Assembly: GCA_963575745.1 (NCBI GenBank)
Contig: CAUYUJ010016065.1
Location: 1 to 64,000 of the forward strand
Source: Prorocentrum cordatum
Lineage: Eukaryota > Sar > Dinophyceae > Prorocentrales > Prorocentraceae
Reading direction: 5' to 3'
DNA: 64,000 nt
Position 1 is the first letter of the stretch, and the number at the start of each line of letters is the position of its first letter. The notes below the pieces were generated by a model. That model had not been told where the DNA came from. It did no database searches and was given only the letters and a program-made list of their open reading frames with translations. This document shows positions 9,704-19,963 of this stretch, piece by piece. The translations under genes were made by a program, and so were the position numbers.

Positions 9704-10690
9704 CTACCTGCCGCGACTGCGGCCTCTCCGTCTCCGCGGCTCCCGCTGCGCGCAGCCTCCCGAGCGGCCGCGCCCAATGAACACGACATTCTGGTGGATG
9801 CCATCGACGCGGTGTTTCCCGAACGTCGCTGCGTCGAGCTCCTCCCGCGCGATCCTGCCCAGGCCGATCAGAGGCCGCGGCCCCTGAGAGGACCGAATGC
9901 CGCTACTGCGGTCCTCGCCCCAATCCCACTCTGGGACGCGCCTCGCCCCCACCCAATGCCGCGCGATCTCGGAGGGCCCAATCGATCGCAACCACGGTGG
10001 CAGAGGCGGCGGCCGCCCGTCGGGGTAGGCAGCGATCCGAACATTGCAATACCCTATGGGCACCAAGTAGTTCGGATGCGAGACGTAGCTGCCAGGGCCG
10101 AGGCTCGGGTCGAGCTGCCAGTTGGCCTCGTAGAGCATCGCGAGCGGGCGAGCCCCCCATGCTCCGCAACTGCGGTAAAAGCACTCGAGGATGTCCGGCG
10201 GTGCATCAAAGAAGCCGACGAGGAAACGCACGTCCTTGCGGAGCACCTGCGCGACTGCGCGCCCCCTCCACTCGGGCGTGCCCCGCTCGGGCGCGCGCCG
10301 CCATCTCAGCGGCATGGGCGTCGCATGCCACCCCGTGAAGACAGCGAAGGGGATCGTCGCGCCTGGATTCCGCGCAGACTCCACCAAGTCGGCGCTCAAG
10401 ACCCAGCAGAAGCGCGTGTCCGCGTTCTCCTGCGTCGCAACTGCGACCTCCGAGATGATCTGCTCACGCCAGACAACGAATCCACAGTCATGCCCTCTCG
10501 GACCGATCAGGGGGAGACGAGCCCAATATGGAATATCCTCACCATCGGGCCCGGCGTCGATCTTCTTCAGAAAGGCGGCGTGCACCATTTCTGCCGCGAC
10601 TGCGGCTTCTGAATCGCACCAGCCGTGGAGCGCGGCTATGAAGTCGGGATCGAATAACACGACCAGAAGCCCAGCCGTCTGCTTGTACAT
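9704..10690 (-). CDS. Unrecognised protein, third segment of a TGA-interrupted frame
   Basis: A 328-residue frame of balanced composition with no repeats: LVVLFDPDFIAALHGWCDSE near the N-terminus, FCWVLSADLVESARNPGA, GWHATPMPLRWRRAPERG, YEANWQLDPSLGPGSYVSH and LVPIGYCNVRIAAYPDG, ending in an Arg-rich tail before a TAG. No family is recognised and no signal peptide or membrane span is visible. The ATG at 10690 directly follows the TGA that ends the neighbouring 515-residue frame, and both are in the same phase, so this may be the C-terminal part of one longer protein. Palindrome copies at 9711, 9900, 10164, 10249, 10434 and 10594 lie within it and read as AVA, RSC or similar, depending on phase. 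Confidence 0.5.
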   Translation of the reverse strand: MYKQTAGLLVVLFDPDFIAALHGWCDSEAAVAAEMVHAAFLKKIDAGPDGEDIPYWARLPLIGPRGHDCGFVVWREQIISEVAVATQENADTRFCWVLSADLVESARNPGATIPFAVFTGWHATPMPLRWRRAPERGTPEWRGRAVAQVLRKDVRFLVGFFDAPPDILECFYRSCGAWGARPLAMLYEANWQLDPSLGPGSYVSHPNYLVPIGYCNVRIAAYPDGRPPPLPPWLRSIGPSEIARHWVGARRVPEWDWGEDRSSGIRSSQGPRPLIGLGRIAREELDAATFGKHRVDGIHQNVVFIGRGRSGGCAQREPRRRRGRSRGR

Positions 10691-12238
10691 TCATTCGCTC
10701 ACGGCTTTCTTGGCGCACTGCGTCGCGATGATCGCCACGTCGACCGCGAGCGTGATGGTGCTTGGGACCCTCGTCGCCATATCATTCAGAACTTTGTTCC
10801 GCTCGTTCCAGTCCTTCTCGGGCGCGGGGCGCGTCGGCTCTCGGAACCGCGGCGGCGTCAACAAGCGCGCGCGTCGATGCGGACGCTCCGCTGGAGCGCT
10901 CTTCGGCGCTGCTCCAGCATAGCGCAGTCCAGGTTCGCGGCCCCGATCCTCCTGCCCCCCGGGACTGCGGTGCAAAAAGGGACGCGGCGGACCCGGAGGC
11001 GGACGCGCCTTGGCGGAGGAGGCCGAAGCCTTCGCGCGAGCCTGGTCGCTCGGCGTCCTCTCGGGAGATGTTGCTGTTCGCGCGAACTTCGCCCCCGACG
11101 CCTCCTCGCGAATTTTGCCCTTGCGAATCCACGCATTAGACGGGGGAGGCCAATCGCCCTCCACCGCGACTGCGGGCTCAGACGCGGGCGCGCGAGGGGC
11201 AAGAACTGCCTTGGGACGCTCCTCCCGCGACTGCGGGCTCTGCCGTGGGATCTCGCTGAGGCCAACGCTTCCCCTCGCGCGCAACTGCGCTTTCCCTGGC
11301 GGGGTTCTGATAGGCTTCATGCCGCGCATTTTGTTTTTGCGGCGATCCTTGGCCCCCTCTTCTGTTGTATTTCCTACGTCAGAAGAATCAGAGGAGGATG
11401 AACTTGAACTTGCAGATGAACACTCACCCTCCTCCTTCTCGACCTGCACGCGGGCCCCCCTCTTCTCCGCAGCACTGCGCGGCCTGAGCACTGCGCCCTG
11501 AGATGGCGAAGCGGCCTGCCCCGCGACTGCGGGCTCTCCTACTGACGTAGGGCTGCCCGACGCATCTCCCGTGGGCGCCGCCGCGTCGCGCTCCTGTTGC
11601 CTGCGAACGAGCTTCGCCTTCGTGGTCTGCAGCTTCCCCTCGTGCGACTGCTGCGGCTCAGCCGCGACTGCGGCCTCTGAAGCAGCATCGCCCTGGGCAG
11701 CCTGAGGCACAGGCGCCGCCTCCGCAACTGCGGCCCCTGAAGCGCCATCGAATTGTTGACACTCCGAGCCCTCGCGCTCCCGCTTTCGCTCGCGCTTCGT
11801 CGGCGGCTGCGCGGGCCCTGAACCCTTTTTCGGGAACGTTTGGGGGCCTTCCCCCCTGCCATGAGGGACGCGCTGGTCTCGCGCGCGCGCGGGGCCGCCG
11901 CCCCGGGCCAGGCCTCGAGGTAGGCGGCGGCTGCGGCGGGCGAGGAAGGCAGCGGGGCGAGCGAGAAGGTTCAGGGGGGGCTGATGGGAGAACGACGGGC
12001 TGATTGGACACAAAAGGGGCTGATCGGACGCGAGGGAAATGTTGAAAGAGACTGCGGGGGCACGAGGGGCTGCTTGGACGGGAGAGGAGAACGACGACGA
12101 GAACCACGGCGAGGGGAACGACGACGAGGCGAAAGGCGACAAGTTTTTTCCTTTTCCAGTTCCACTGGGAGAGCAAGCCGCCGCGCGATGCCGATGCGAC
12201 TCCGAACGCCGCAACTGCGGCTTCACCATCTCGTGCAC
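10691..12238 (-). CDS. Low-complexity Ala/Pro/Arg/Ser protein segment
   Basis: A 515-residue frame, mostly disordered in appearance: Ser/Pro-rich start, Arg/Ala-rich middle, an acidic patch GECSSASSSSSSSDSSDVGN, then Pro-rich text and a more ordered end (KVLNDMATRVPSTITLAVDVAIIATQCAKKA). The listed start is GTG, so it is not a real start. It is in phase with the frames on either side, separated by TGA codons at 12275-12277 and 10691-10693. Palindrome copies occur about every 150 bases. One TGA sits in TTG|GTGAGTGAG, a good splice donor (12281), so part of the gap may be intron. Function unknown. Confidence 0.38.
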   Translation of the reverse strand: MHEMVKPQLRRSESHRHRAAACSPSGTGKGKNLSPFASSSFPSPWFSSSFSSPVQAAPRAPAVSFNISLASDQPLLCPISPSFSHQPPLNLLARPAAFLARRSRRLPRGLARGGGPARARDQRVPHGRGEGPQTFPKKGSGPAQPPTKRERKREREGSECQQFDGASGAAVAEAAPVPQAAQGDAASEAAVAAEPQQSHEGKLQTTKAKLVRRQQERDAAAPTGDASGSPTSVGEPAVAGQAASPSQGAVLRPRSAAEKRGARVQVEKEEGECSSASSSSSSSDSSDVGNTTEEGAKDRRKNKMRGMKPIRTPPGKAQLRARGSVGLSEIPRQSPQSREERPKAVLAPRAPASEPAVAVEGDWPPPSNAWIRKGKIREEASGAKFARTATSPERTPSDQARAKASASSAKARPPPGPPRPFLHRSPGGQEDRGREPGLRYAGAAPKSAPAERPHRRARLLTPPRFREPTRPAPEKDWNERNKVLNDMATRVPSTITLAVDVAIIATQCAKKAVSE

Positions 12239-12328
12239 CCGCGCAAAATCAGCGCCACTCGAGCGTCGCGAGACTCACTCACCAAGCACCCGCCGCGACT
12301 GCGGCTTCATGCGCGCAGCGATCGCAAC

Positions 12329-13522
12329 TCATAAACTCCACCGCGGCGGCAAATGCGATCCTTTCTGGCCGTCGAAGCGCCCTGGGGCGTCTTCGCTGCC
12401 GACTTGCTTGTGCCAGCGGAACGTCCCAGCCCCGTCGCTATGGCCAAGCCCTTTTCGCGGCGCAGGCACGGCACTCCAATGCGGCCCCTCCTCGTACATG
12501 CGGAATTTTGTTTTCGACCACTCGGGGTGAAGACGACTGCCAGAACCATCGTCGCGGCGCAGGAGGAAATCCCATCTCTGCAGCTTGACGCCCTCCTCCT
12601 GCCTGTCACGCACGCGCCTCGCCTGCCTGCCGTGGTCGCGCGAATTCGGGCATGGGCGCACAGCGCAACTGACCAAGCCGCGACTGCGGCCCCCATCAGG
12701 ACTCTGACTCCGCCCACGCACCACTCGCCCCATCGTCGACGCGTCCAGCTGCGCAACCATTTCCAGCCAGGACCAAAAAGTGAAACTCTCGCCGCTGAAA
12801 TCCCAATCCGTGTTGTCCTGATGCGCCCCGCGCTTCTTGGTTTTGATGATGCACGGGGTCATCTCCGCAACTGCGGCGTTGAACGCGCGGGTGGCGCGGA
12901 ACTCTTCCAGGTCACCCCGAAAGAATTTCAACGCCGCGTTGCGTTGCCTGCAGTTGCCATTCCAACCTTTATCGTAGTTTTGGAAATACTCGAGCGCGTA
13001 TACGGTCGGCGCCGCTTCCCCCTCTGCCGCTGGCTCTCTGGCTGGCGCGACTGCGCCCTCCCATTGGCCAAGCGCAACTGCGCCTTCTCCTTTGCCACCC
13101 TCGCGGGTCGCCGCCGTGGGTTGCGCGATCTCTTGGGCCGCGGACGCATGAGCAGCTCCCGCGCCCGCCGCTGCCGCTGGCTGCGGGTCTTCTGCGCGCC
13201 GCGCGTCGCCCCGCCATCCGCAGCTGCGGCCGCTCTGCCAAGATCCACCCCGCCAGCTCGACGAGTGCTCTTCCCATCCGCTCCACCGACCGCCTCCCGA
13301 ATCGTTTTGTGCATCATCATTCCAGCTGCGGCTCCAACCGCCGCCACTGCGGCTCCAGCCGCCGCCGCTGCGGCCGCCGTCTGCGCCGACATCTGCGCCG
13401 CCGATCGCCTGCCACTCGTCTGGGCCTGCCGCAGACCCAGGCATGTTTCTCGCGGGGGCGCTCGCGAACGCGGGCCCCAACATGCACTGACGGAGGCGCT
13501 CGCGGACGCGGGCCTCGTCCAT
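12329..13522 (-). CDS. Trp/Gly-rich protein segment, first part of the interrupted frame
   Basis: A 397-residue frame opening MDEARVRERLRQCMLGPAF, then a Gly/Ser/Trp-rich region (GGGWSRSGGGWSRSW), an Ala-rich stretch, and an ordered core with YALEYFQNYDKGWNGNCRQR, AALKFFRGDLEEFRATRAF and DWDFSGESFTFWSWLEMVAQ. It ends with RWDFLLRRDD and HPEWSKTKFRMYEEGPHWS before TGA at 12329-12331. The ATG at 13522 is preceded by an in-frame TGA, so it is a reasonable start. The Trp-rich leader recalls the partial protein at 1-560. No family is recognised. Confidence 0.45.
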   Translation of the reverse strand: MDEARVRERLRQCMLGPAFASAPARNMPGSAAGPDEWQAIGGADVGADGGRSGGGWSRSGGGWSRSWNDDAQNDSGGGRWSGWEEHSSSWRGGSWQSGRSCGWRGDARRAEDPQPAAAAGAGAAHASAAQEIAQPTAATREGGKGEGAVALGQWEGAVAPAREPAAEGEAAPTVYALEYFQNYDKGWNGNCRQRNAALKFFRGDLEEFRATRAFNAAVAEMTPCIIKTKKRGAHQDNTDWDFSGESFTFWSWLEMVAQLDASTMGRVVRGRSQSPDGGRSRGLVSCAVRPCPNSRDHGRQARRVRDRQEEGVKLQRWDFLLRRDDGSGSRLHPEWSKTKFRMYEEGPHWSAVPAPRKGLGHSDGAGTFRWHKQVGSEDAPGRFDGQKGSHLPPRWSL

Positions 13523-13599
13523 TGGTCGAATTACGTTTCAGTGAAACGTTTGAAGCAACGTTTGGGCCACAAATGGCGACAGATATCGATGTACCTAAA

Positions 13600-14046
13600 T
13601 GCGTGTTTCTTGTCGTCGTCGCCGTCGTCGTCGTTCCCCTCCCCTCCCCCTCCTCCTCCTCCTCCTCATCCTCCTCCTCCTCCTCGTCCTCCTCCCCCTG
13701 CTCTTCCTCCTCCTCCTCCTCCTTCTCCTCCTCCTCCTCCTAATTACTCCTCCTTCTCGTCCTCTGCCTTCCTCTTCCTTCCTCCTCCTTTCTCTCCCCT
13801 CCCTCCCTCGTCCTCGTCCTCCTCCTCCTCCTCCCTCTCCTCCTCCTCCTCCTCCACATCCGCCCGCCTCTTTCAACGTCCTCATATCCCTCCCCCTTCG
13901 CGCCCTTCCCCCTCCCCCCTCCGTCTTCCTCCTCCCCCTCCTCCTACTCCTCCCTTCCTCCTCCCCCTCCTCCTCCTCCTCCTCCCTCCTCCTCCTCCCC
14001 TCCTCCTCCCCCTCCTCCTCCTCCCCCCCCCCCCCCCCCCCCCCCC
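13600..14046 (+). repeat. Polypyrimidine (TCC)n tract ending in poly-C
   Basis: About 430 bases of TCC/CTC repeats, ending in 20 consecutive C at 14027-14046. Proline- or serine-rich frames here are by-products. Confidence 0.95.
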
Positions 14047-14094
14047 GATCTTTGCTGAACAATAACAAAAACACTTTGCTTCTTAATTGATTGC

Positions 14095-15310
14095 GTGGCG
14101 GAGGAAGTGAAGCGCTCTAAGGGGGTCCCAAATCGGTTCAGAGAGGCCCTCAACACGGCCCCCGACGGCGTCGGACCGACGAGGAACGCGCGGAGACTGC
14201 CAAAGGGGACCCAAAGCACTCAAAGGCCCCAAGAGGCCCCAAAGGCCCCCAAGAGGCCTCCAAGAGGCCCCCAAGAAGCTACCAGGAGGCACCACAAGTT
14301 AACCAGGGGGTTCCCAAGAGGCATCCTCCTCCCCCTCCTCCGCCTCCCCCTCCTCCCCCTCCTCCTCCTCCTCCTCCTCCTCCTCCTCCCCCTCCTCCTC
14401 CTCCTCCTCTTCCTCTTCCTTCTGCTCTGTCCTCCCTTTCCTCCACTTCTTCTTTCTCTCCCACGCGTTCCCCGCAGGGCTTCCACAGCAGCTGTGGGAG
14501 CACGTAGTCCGATTGCTTGGTCGAGCTCTGGTAGCAACGTTCGGACACATCGGCGTTTCCTAAAGGCAGGGAACGACTGTGATTCGCCATAGAGGTATGC
14601 GATCCGCCGCCCCACGCTGCTTGCCACAGGGGCGCACGGCGTGCCAAATTTCTGTCTGGTCATTATTCTCACGACGGGTCGCCAGTGAGGTCTCGGCCCA
14701 GCTCGCTGACCACATGGAAAGCTGCCCAACAAGCGCGAAGCGAAGTCGCTCCGCCCAAGATGGCCTGAACGTGGCCTCCGACACGGCCAAGACTACCGCC
14801 AAGACGGCCGAGATGGCCCAAGATGCCCTCCAAGACGGTCCCAAGATGCACCCAAAATGGCGCAAGATGCACCCAAGACAGACAACGATCCCCACGAAAC
14901 GGCCCAAGAGGCCCCCAAGACGCCCAAAGAGGCGTCAGGTATCCAGGAGGACCTCCAGGAGGCCCAAATCATGAATTGCCCTCAGGTGTTTCAATGACGT
15001 TCTCGCCGCTCGGGCTTCCGACGCTCCAAGACTTCCCCAACGGCCCCCTGATCGCCCCAAGATCGCCCCAAGAGGCCCCCCAATAAGGCCGCAAGACGGC
15101 CGAAGAGGGCCCACAAGACAGCCCAAGAGGCCCCCTAGAGGCCCGCAACATGGCCCCCCCATCGACTGCCCAGGCCCAGGGAGGGCGTCATCCGAAAGCC
15201 AAAAGAGGCCCCCAAGAGGACCCCAGGAGGCCCCAAGAGGGCCTCCAGAGGCACCCTCGTCTTCTCACTCATATCTTCCTCCTCCTCCTCCTCCTCCTTT
15301 TCCTCCTCCC
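14095..15310 (+). repeat. Composite repeat: CTC tract plus CAAGA arrays, copy 1
   Basis: In order: a CAAGAGGCCCC array (14200-14300); CTC tract (14330-14410); a unique-looking block starting TCTCCCACGCGTTCCCCGC with GTGATTCGCC; GCTGACCACATGGAAAGCTG near 14705; CAAGACGGCC array (14755-14960); the marker GGGCTTCCGACGCTCCAAGAC near 15007; CAAGAGGCCCC array to 15250; CTC tract to 15310. The same order of parts recurs at 22.9-24.0 and 24.0-25.1 kb. Confidence 0.85.
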
Positions 15311-15429
15311 CGTGCCGACGCAATTCGATACTGGGAAAAGCACGGGGGACGCACGGGGCGCCACTAAGAGGTCCTTAACCTCGAGAAGCGCCCCCGGGTA
15401 GCCCCTTATCCAGCGAACGGCCGGACGAC

Positions 15430-17230
15430 AATGGCATGGGACTGTTCGCCCTCACGCTCAGGGCAGGCACGGTGTCGATGGACAGTCACGGGCACCCGCC
15501 TCTGGTGATTGAGGCATGGGCGGCAGTACCAACCATCGTGCATACGCAGATTCTGCGCGTTTGCCTTCGTCGCGAGGCACTCGCCTCGAAGACACAGCCC
15601 CGCGGCAAGGCTGGCGGCCCTGCGCACTCGCTGCGGGCACTGCCTGGCGGCAACGACATTTGACGTGCATCTGCTGAGTCTGCGCGCCAGCCCGCGTCGC
15701 GAGGCAGATACCTCAAGGACGTTGCCTGGCGGCAAGGCCGGCGACCCTGCGCGCTCTCACGTCGGACCGTTACCAAGGTCCGCCCTCTTTGAGGCGCTGG
15801 CTGGCGGCAGTGTGAGCCACCGCGCGTCGGCATATTATGCGCGCCTACCCCCGTCGCGAGGCTGTTGCCTCAAGGGCGCAGCCTGGCGGCAAGGCCGGCG
15901 GTCCTGCACACTCACTTATCCCTGGCCCTCGCACCTCGCCCCCTGTGGGCACTGCCTGGCGGCGACGCCAGTTTGCGTGCATCTGCTGAGTCTGCGCGCC
16001 TGCCCAAATCGCGAGGCAGATGCCTCAAGGACGTTGCCTGGCGACAAGGCCGGTGACCCTGCAACCCCCCAGGTCGGCGCTGGCTGGCGGCAGTGCCAGC
16101 CATCATGGGCCTCCAGATTATGCGCGCCTACCCCCGTCGCGAGGCTGTTGCCTCAAGGACGCAGCCTGGTGGCAAGGCTGGCGGTCCTGCACACTCACTT
16201 CTCCCCGGTCCTCGCACCTCGCCCCCTGCGGGCACTGCCTGCCGGCGACGCCAGCTTGCGTGCATCTGCTGAATCAGCGCGCCTGTCCCAGTCGCGAGGC
16301 AGATGCCTCAAGGACGTTGCCTGGCGGCATGGCCAGCGGTCCTGCACACTCCCACGTCGGACCGCTACCAAGGTCCGTCCTCTTTGAGACGCTGGCTGGC
16401 GGCAGTGCGAGACATCGTTCGCCCACTGACTATGCACGTCAGCCCTCGTCGCGAGGATGTTGTCTCAGCGACGCTGCCCGGCGACAAGGCCAGCGGCCCT
16501 GCGCATGTGTAACGTGGCGGTGATTACAAAGGTTACGAATTGTTTTCTTTCGAATCGTCGGAGGTTTTAACCTCCAGGACATCGCCCGGCAGCAAGGCCA
16601 GCGGCCCTGCACGCTTACTTCACCTACGAGGCCAGCGCCTACTGGATACAGACTGGCGGAATTGCCAAGGGCCTGGTCTTCATTCGTTTCGTTGGGAACT
16701 CTGTCACCGTGAGCCAGGGATAATGAAGTTTATCTCTCCCCCTCTCCTCTGTGTGTGAGCTCAAGCGTGTCGCTGGGGCGGCGTTTTGCCAAGCGCGTCG
16801 CTGGGGCGGCGTGCCAAGCGTGTCGTTTTGGCGGCGTTTTCCTAAGGAATCACTTTATTATCCCCAGGGGGTCGATATCAGGTGCACCGGGTTTTCGGGG
16901 ACACAACACGGCGGCAATGCCAGCGGTCCTGCGCACGGCAAGCGCCTTCTGGGAACAACCTGGAGGAAACGGTGGTGTTCTCATTCACTCTCGACAAGTC
17001 GGAGGTTCTGCCCTCCGGGGCACAGCCCGGCGGCAATGCCAGCGGTCCCGCACACGGACCCCACCCACGAGGCATGCATCTCTTGCACACAGACTGTTGC
17101 TTCCATTCGACCCGTCGGAGGTTTTAACCTCCGGGACATAGCCCGGCGGCAATGCCGGTGGTCCTGCACACTTACCCTAGTCATGAGGCATGCATATCCC
17201 GGACACAGCCCGTTGTGTCCATTCGATTCG
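15430..17230 (+). repeat. Tandem array of about 150-bp units
   Basis: Units carry CCTCAAGGACGTTGCCTGGC then GGCAAGGCCGGCGRYCCTGC, at about 15715, 15870, 16025, 16155 and 16310. From 16550 the unit drifts to a form with the palindrome GGAGGTTTTAACCTCC (about 16559 and 17117) and GGCGGCAATGCC. The frames inside have the same periodicity and show no recognised protein. Confidence 0.85.
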
Positions 17231-18559
17231 TCGGAAGTTTATTAACATACACTGTGGGAAGAGAACGTGTTCCCATTCCACGCTGGGTGCCAGAATATGT
17301 TCGGGCGGAGGATGGGTGGCGGCGGATCCCAAACAGCTATGGGAAGGCATCAATGCGTGCATGCGTGCATGCCCCCATTTTTGCGCTGTCCGCCGGCACT
17401 CGCTAACCGAGTACGCGTGGGAACAAACAAGCGGTAAATATGCTACGTGCCTTGCTCATTGTTCCCACACCACCCGGAAGCGCTCGCGTGCGCGCGCGCC
17501 CCCGCGTCGCGTCCGCCCGAGGTGCCACGCGAGGGAAAACTCGGAGTAGTTCCGCTGCGAACGAGAGCCCCTGTGGAGCCTCGTGCCATTCATAACGCTG
17601 CAGAGGTAGGACCTTTGGCCAACGGATCGAGCCCTTGGCCAACTAGTGCCCCCTTGGGGCGACTATCTTCGCACACTCCCCAATCCCCCCACCTCGCAGG
17701 GCCAACCGCACGGTGCACACAAGCCCCGGCAACCCCTGTGAACATGGTGGCTTAGGCGAGAGGGCGCTGCCGCGGGTATCGGCATTTGCTTCGAGAGAGC
17801 ACATTCCTGATTCACTTCTTAATTTCGTTGTCACACCCCATGGAGAAAAAAATGTCAAACCACCTTTTCACCCCAAATGATGGCTTGAAATACCAACCGC
17901 TTTTGGCCGATCCGCTGGCGAGAAATTCATGGAATCACCATCGTCGCGGGCGCTTTGTTCTATCGCGCTTGGTCTGCCCTACTCATGCATCGACGTGGCT
18001 GCGGTCCCTCGCAGCACAAGCCCCCCCCCCTCAGCGGCGGCCAATGCTGAGGCTCAATCTCTTTTCGATTCCGTCGCTTCGGGTGTCATTCGATATTGTC
18101 CGCACCCCCATGGAAGGTCCGACGCCGGCGTGCGGTCGGGTATGAGCAGCCCGCCAGGCGTGCCAGTCGCCTAGAGGGGTCCAGTTCGGGATAGGGGGGA
18201 GGTCAGGACTGGAGGCACGACAATTCCCAGTCTGGCCGTTGATTCTCCATCGTCCACGCCACCCCCCATTGCGTTGAAGTGCCAGCCGTCCGACTTCACC
18301 GCCTCCGCTTCTGCTGCTGCTGGAATCTCCTCCGTACATGTGTCGTCCGAGGTCTCTTGCCCTCTAGCGAGCCTGCTGAGCAGCTTGAGGGCCTCTGGAA
18401 AATGGATGGACAATGGCTCCCTCAAGCGTGGTGGCACGGGAAGTCGGAATCGTACTCTCAATATTGTGTTCACTGAGATAGCGAGGCGAGTGCAGAGGCG
18501 CTCTTGCTCAGCGGTTTCGGTTCGGGAGCGGACCATTTTCGCGCTCGGCACGAACGGGC

Positions 18560-18578
18560 CTTGAGCCAAAGGTCACGG
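18560..18578 (-). other. Spliced-leader-like motif, copy A
   Basis: The minus strand reads CCGTGACCTTTGGCTCAAG. The last 11 bases equal the 3' end of the dinoflagellate spliced leader, known to end CCATTTTGGCTCAAG, and the first four equal its CCGT. An open frame of 132 codons runs on from it. It could be a relic of a retroposed mRNA or coincidence. Confidence 0.3.
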
Positions 18579-19963
18579 ACAGTTTGTGTCCGCAGGCGGG
18601 GGTGGCGTGGCCACCACCTCCGCCTCGAGCACCCCAGTCTGGTTTTGAACTGGGCCCCAAAAGTTACATGCCTGAGGTGATCCAGGAGGTGGCGTTGCCA
18701 CCGCCCCCTGGGCAACACCGAGTCCGTAACACGATACAATACTGAATTGGACAATATCGTGTGCGACCTAATGCCCTGAAAAACTGTCTTCTCAAGCTCG
18801 CCGTGGCAACCGGCCTACGCTTTAAATTTGGTGTCCGTTCCATGGGAGCCTGCGTGGCCCCCGGCACTGTCCAATTTGGGCCTGATTTGGACCAGATTCG
18901 GAACAAATTTGGACCGGATTTGGACCAGACTTGGACTGGATTCGTGGGGGCTAGGAGAACGAGGAGGGGGAGGGGGAACAGGAGGGGAAAGGAGGAGCAG
19001 GAGGATGGGCCAAATGCAGTCCCCACGCTGTCCACATGCAGGAGAAGCTGATTTCAATGTCGCCGTCCAAGGCTCCCATGAACAGACATCGAATTTAAAC
19101 CAGCGTGCCGGCCCATCCGCTATCGTTTGGCTGGTTTTGCTGGGGTCCCTGGAGCACCGAGCTACCCCACAAGCCAACTCTCTGTGGCAATCTAAATGGT
19201 CGCCGGCCGAGGGCCGAACGACCTGAAAATCTAAGATACATAGGTTGCCACAGGGCTCCTCAACCGACCCGCCGGTGTCACCCTCGGGAGGCGGACACCT
19301 ACGCCTCGGACATTTTCCGCACAAGCTCCGCCGGCATCCCATGAGAACCGAAGTGCGGGACACTGCTTTCCGCCACTTGAAGTCCGAGCTATGTTTGCAC
19401 CCCCCGTGAGGCGGACAATCCGTGTCCCCCATGGGAACGCACATTGGTGTTTGAAGTCGGTTTGGTGCATTCTGTCGGCACCAATGTTGACACAACATGT
19501 GGCTCATATCTACACACGTTGCTGTCACACATCATGCTTGGGTCCATCATTTGCAGCCCCCTCATGATGGGACGGCTGATCCACATAAGTTGACCCCCTC
19601 GGCCACGGTGCTACGAGGCAGAGGTGGCTGCCACAGGATAAGCGCTACACGCATCACCCACCATTGCCAGGTGCCAGCATCGAGCACCTATTTCCAGGGT
19701 GGGAGAGCCCAAGAGCCCCATCCGATTCACAAGGGTTATGCCTACCCTTAAGGGCAGCAGCAATACACTGCAATCCTCCTCCTCCTCCTCTTCCTCCTCC
19801 TCCTCCTCCTCCTCCATCGGAGGTTGGGTGGTGAGATCGTAGTGGGACGGAGACTCCCAACTGGGAAATCGTTTCGTTTCGTTCGTGTCGTGAGTGCGGG
19901 CGAGGCGAAGCTACGTGGGCGCGCGAGAGGAATTAACCCGCCGTTGCTAGGGCGAAGTCGAGA

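Larger units (their letters stand above)
9175..13352. repeat. Dispersed 12-14 bp palindrome family CCGCRACTGCGG
   Basis: Exact CCGCRACTGCGG copies begin at 9175, 9711, 10164, 10594, 11164, 11225, 11521, 11662, 11722, 12209, 12293, 12678 and 12865. Near copies are at 9667 (GGCT centre), 9900 (TACT), 13218 (perfect palindrome CCGCAGCTGCGG) and 13341 (CACT). Variants changed on both arms so that pairing is kept are GCGCRACTGCGC at 10249, 11279, 13045 and 13072, and GTCGCAACTGCGAC at 10434-10447. Many copies extend pairing by one more base, for example CCCGC...GCGGG at 11224 and 11520 and GCCGC...GCGGC at 10593 and 11661. They fall in different codon phases of the host frame. Confidence 0.9.

Noticed and set aside
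15430-17230. CRISPR-like array
   Set aside because: Whole units are similar with no unique spacers between short exact repeats, and the setting is eukaryotic.
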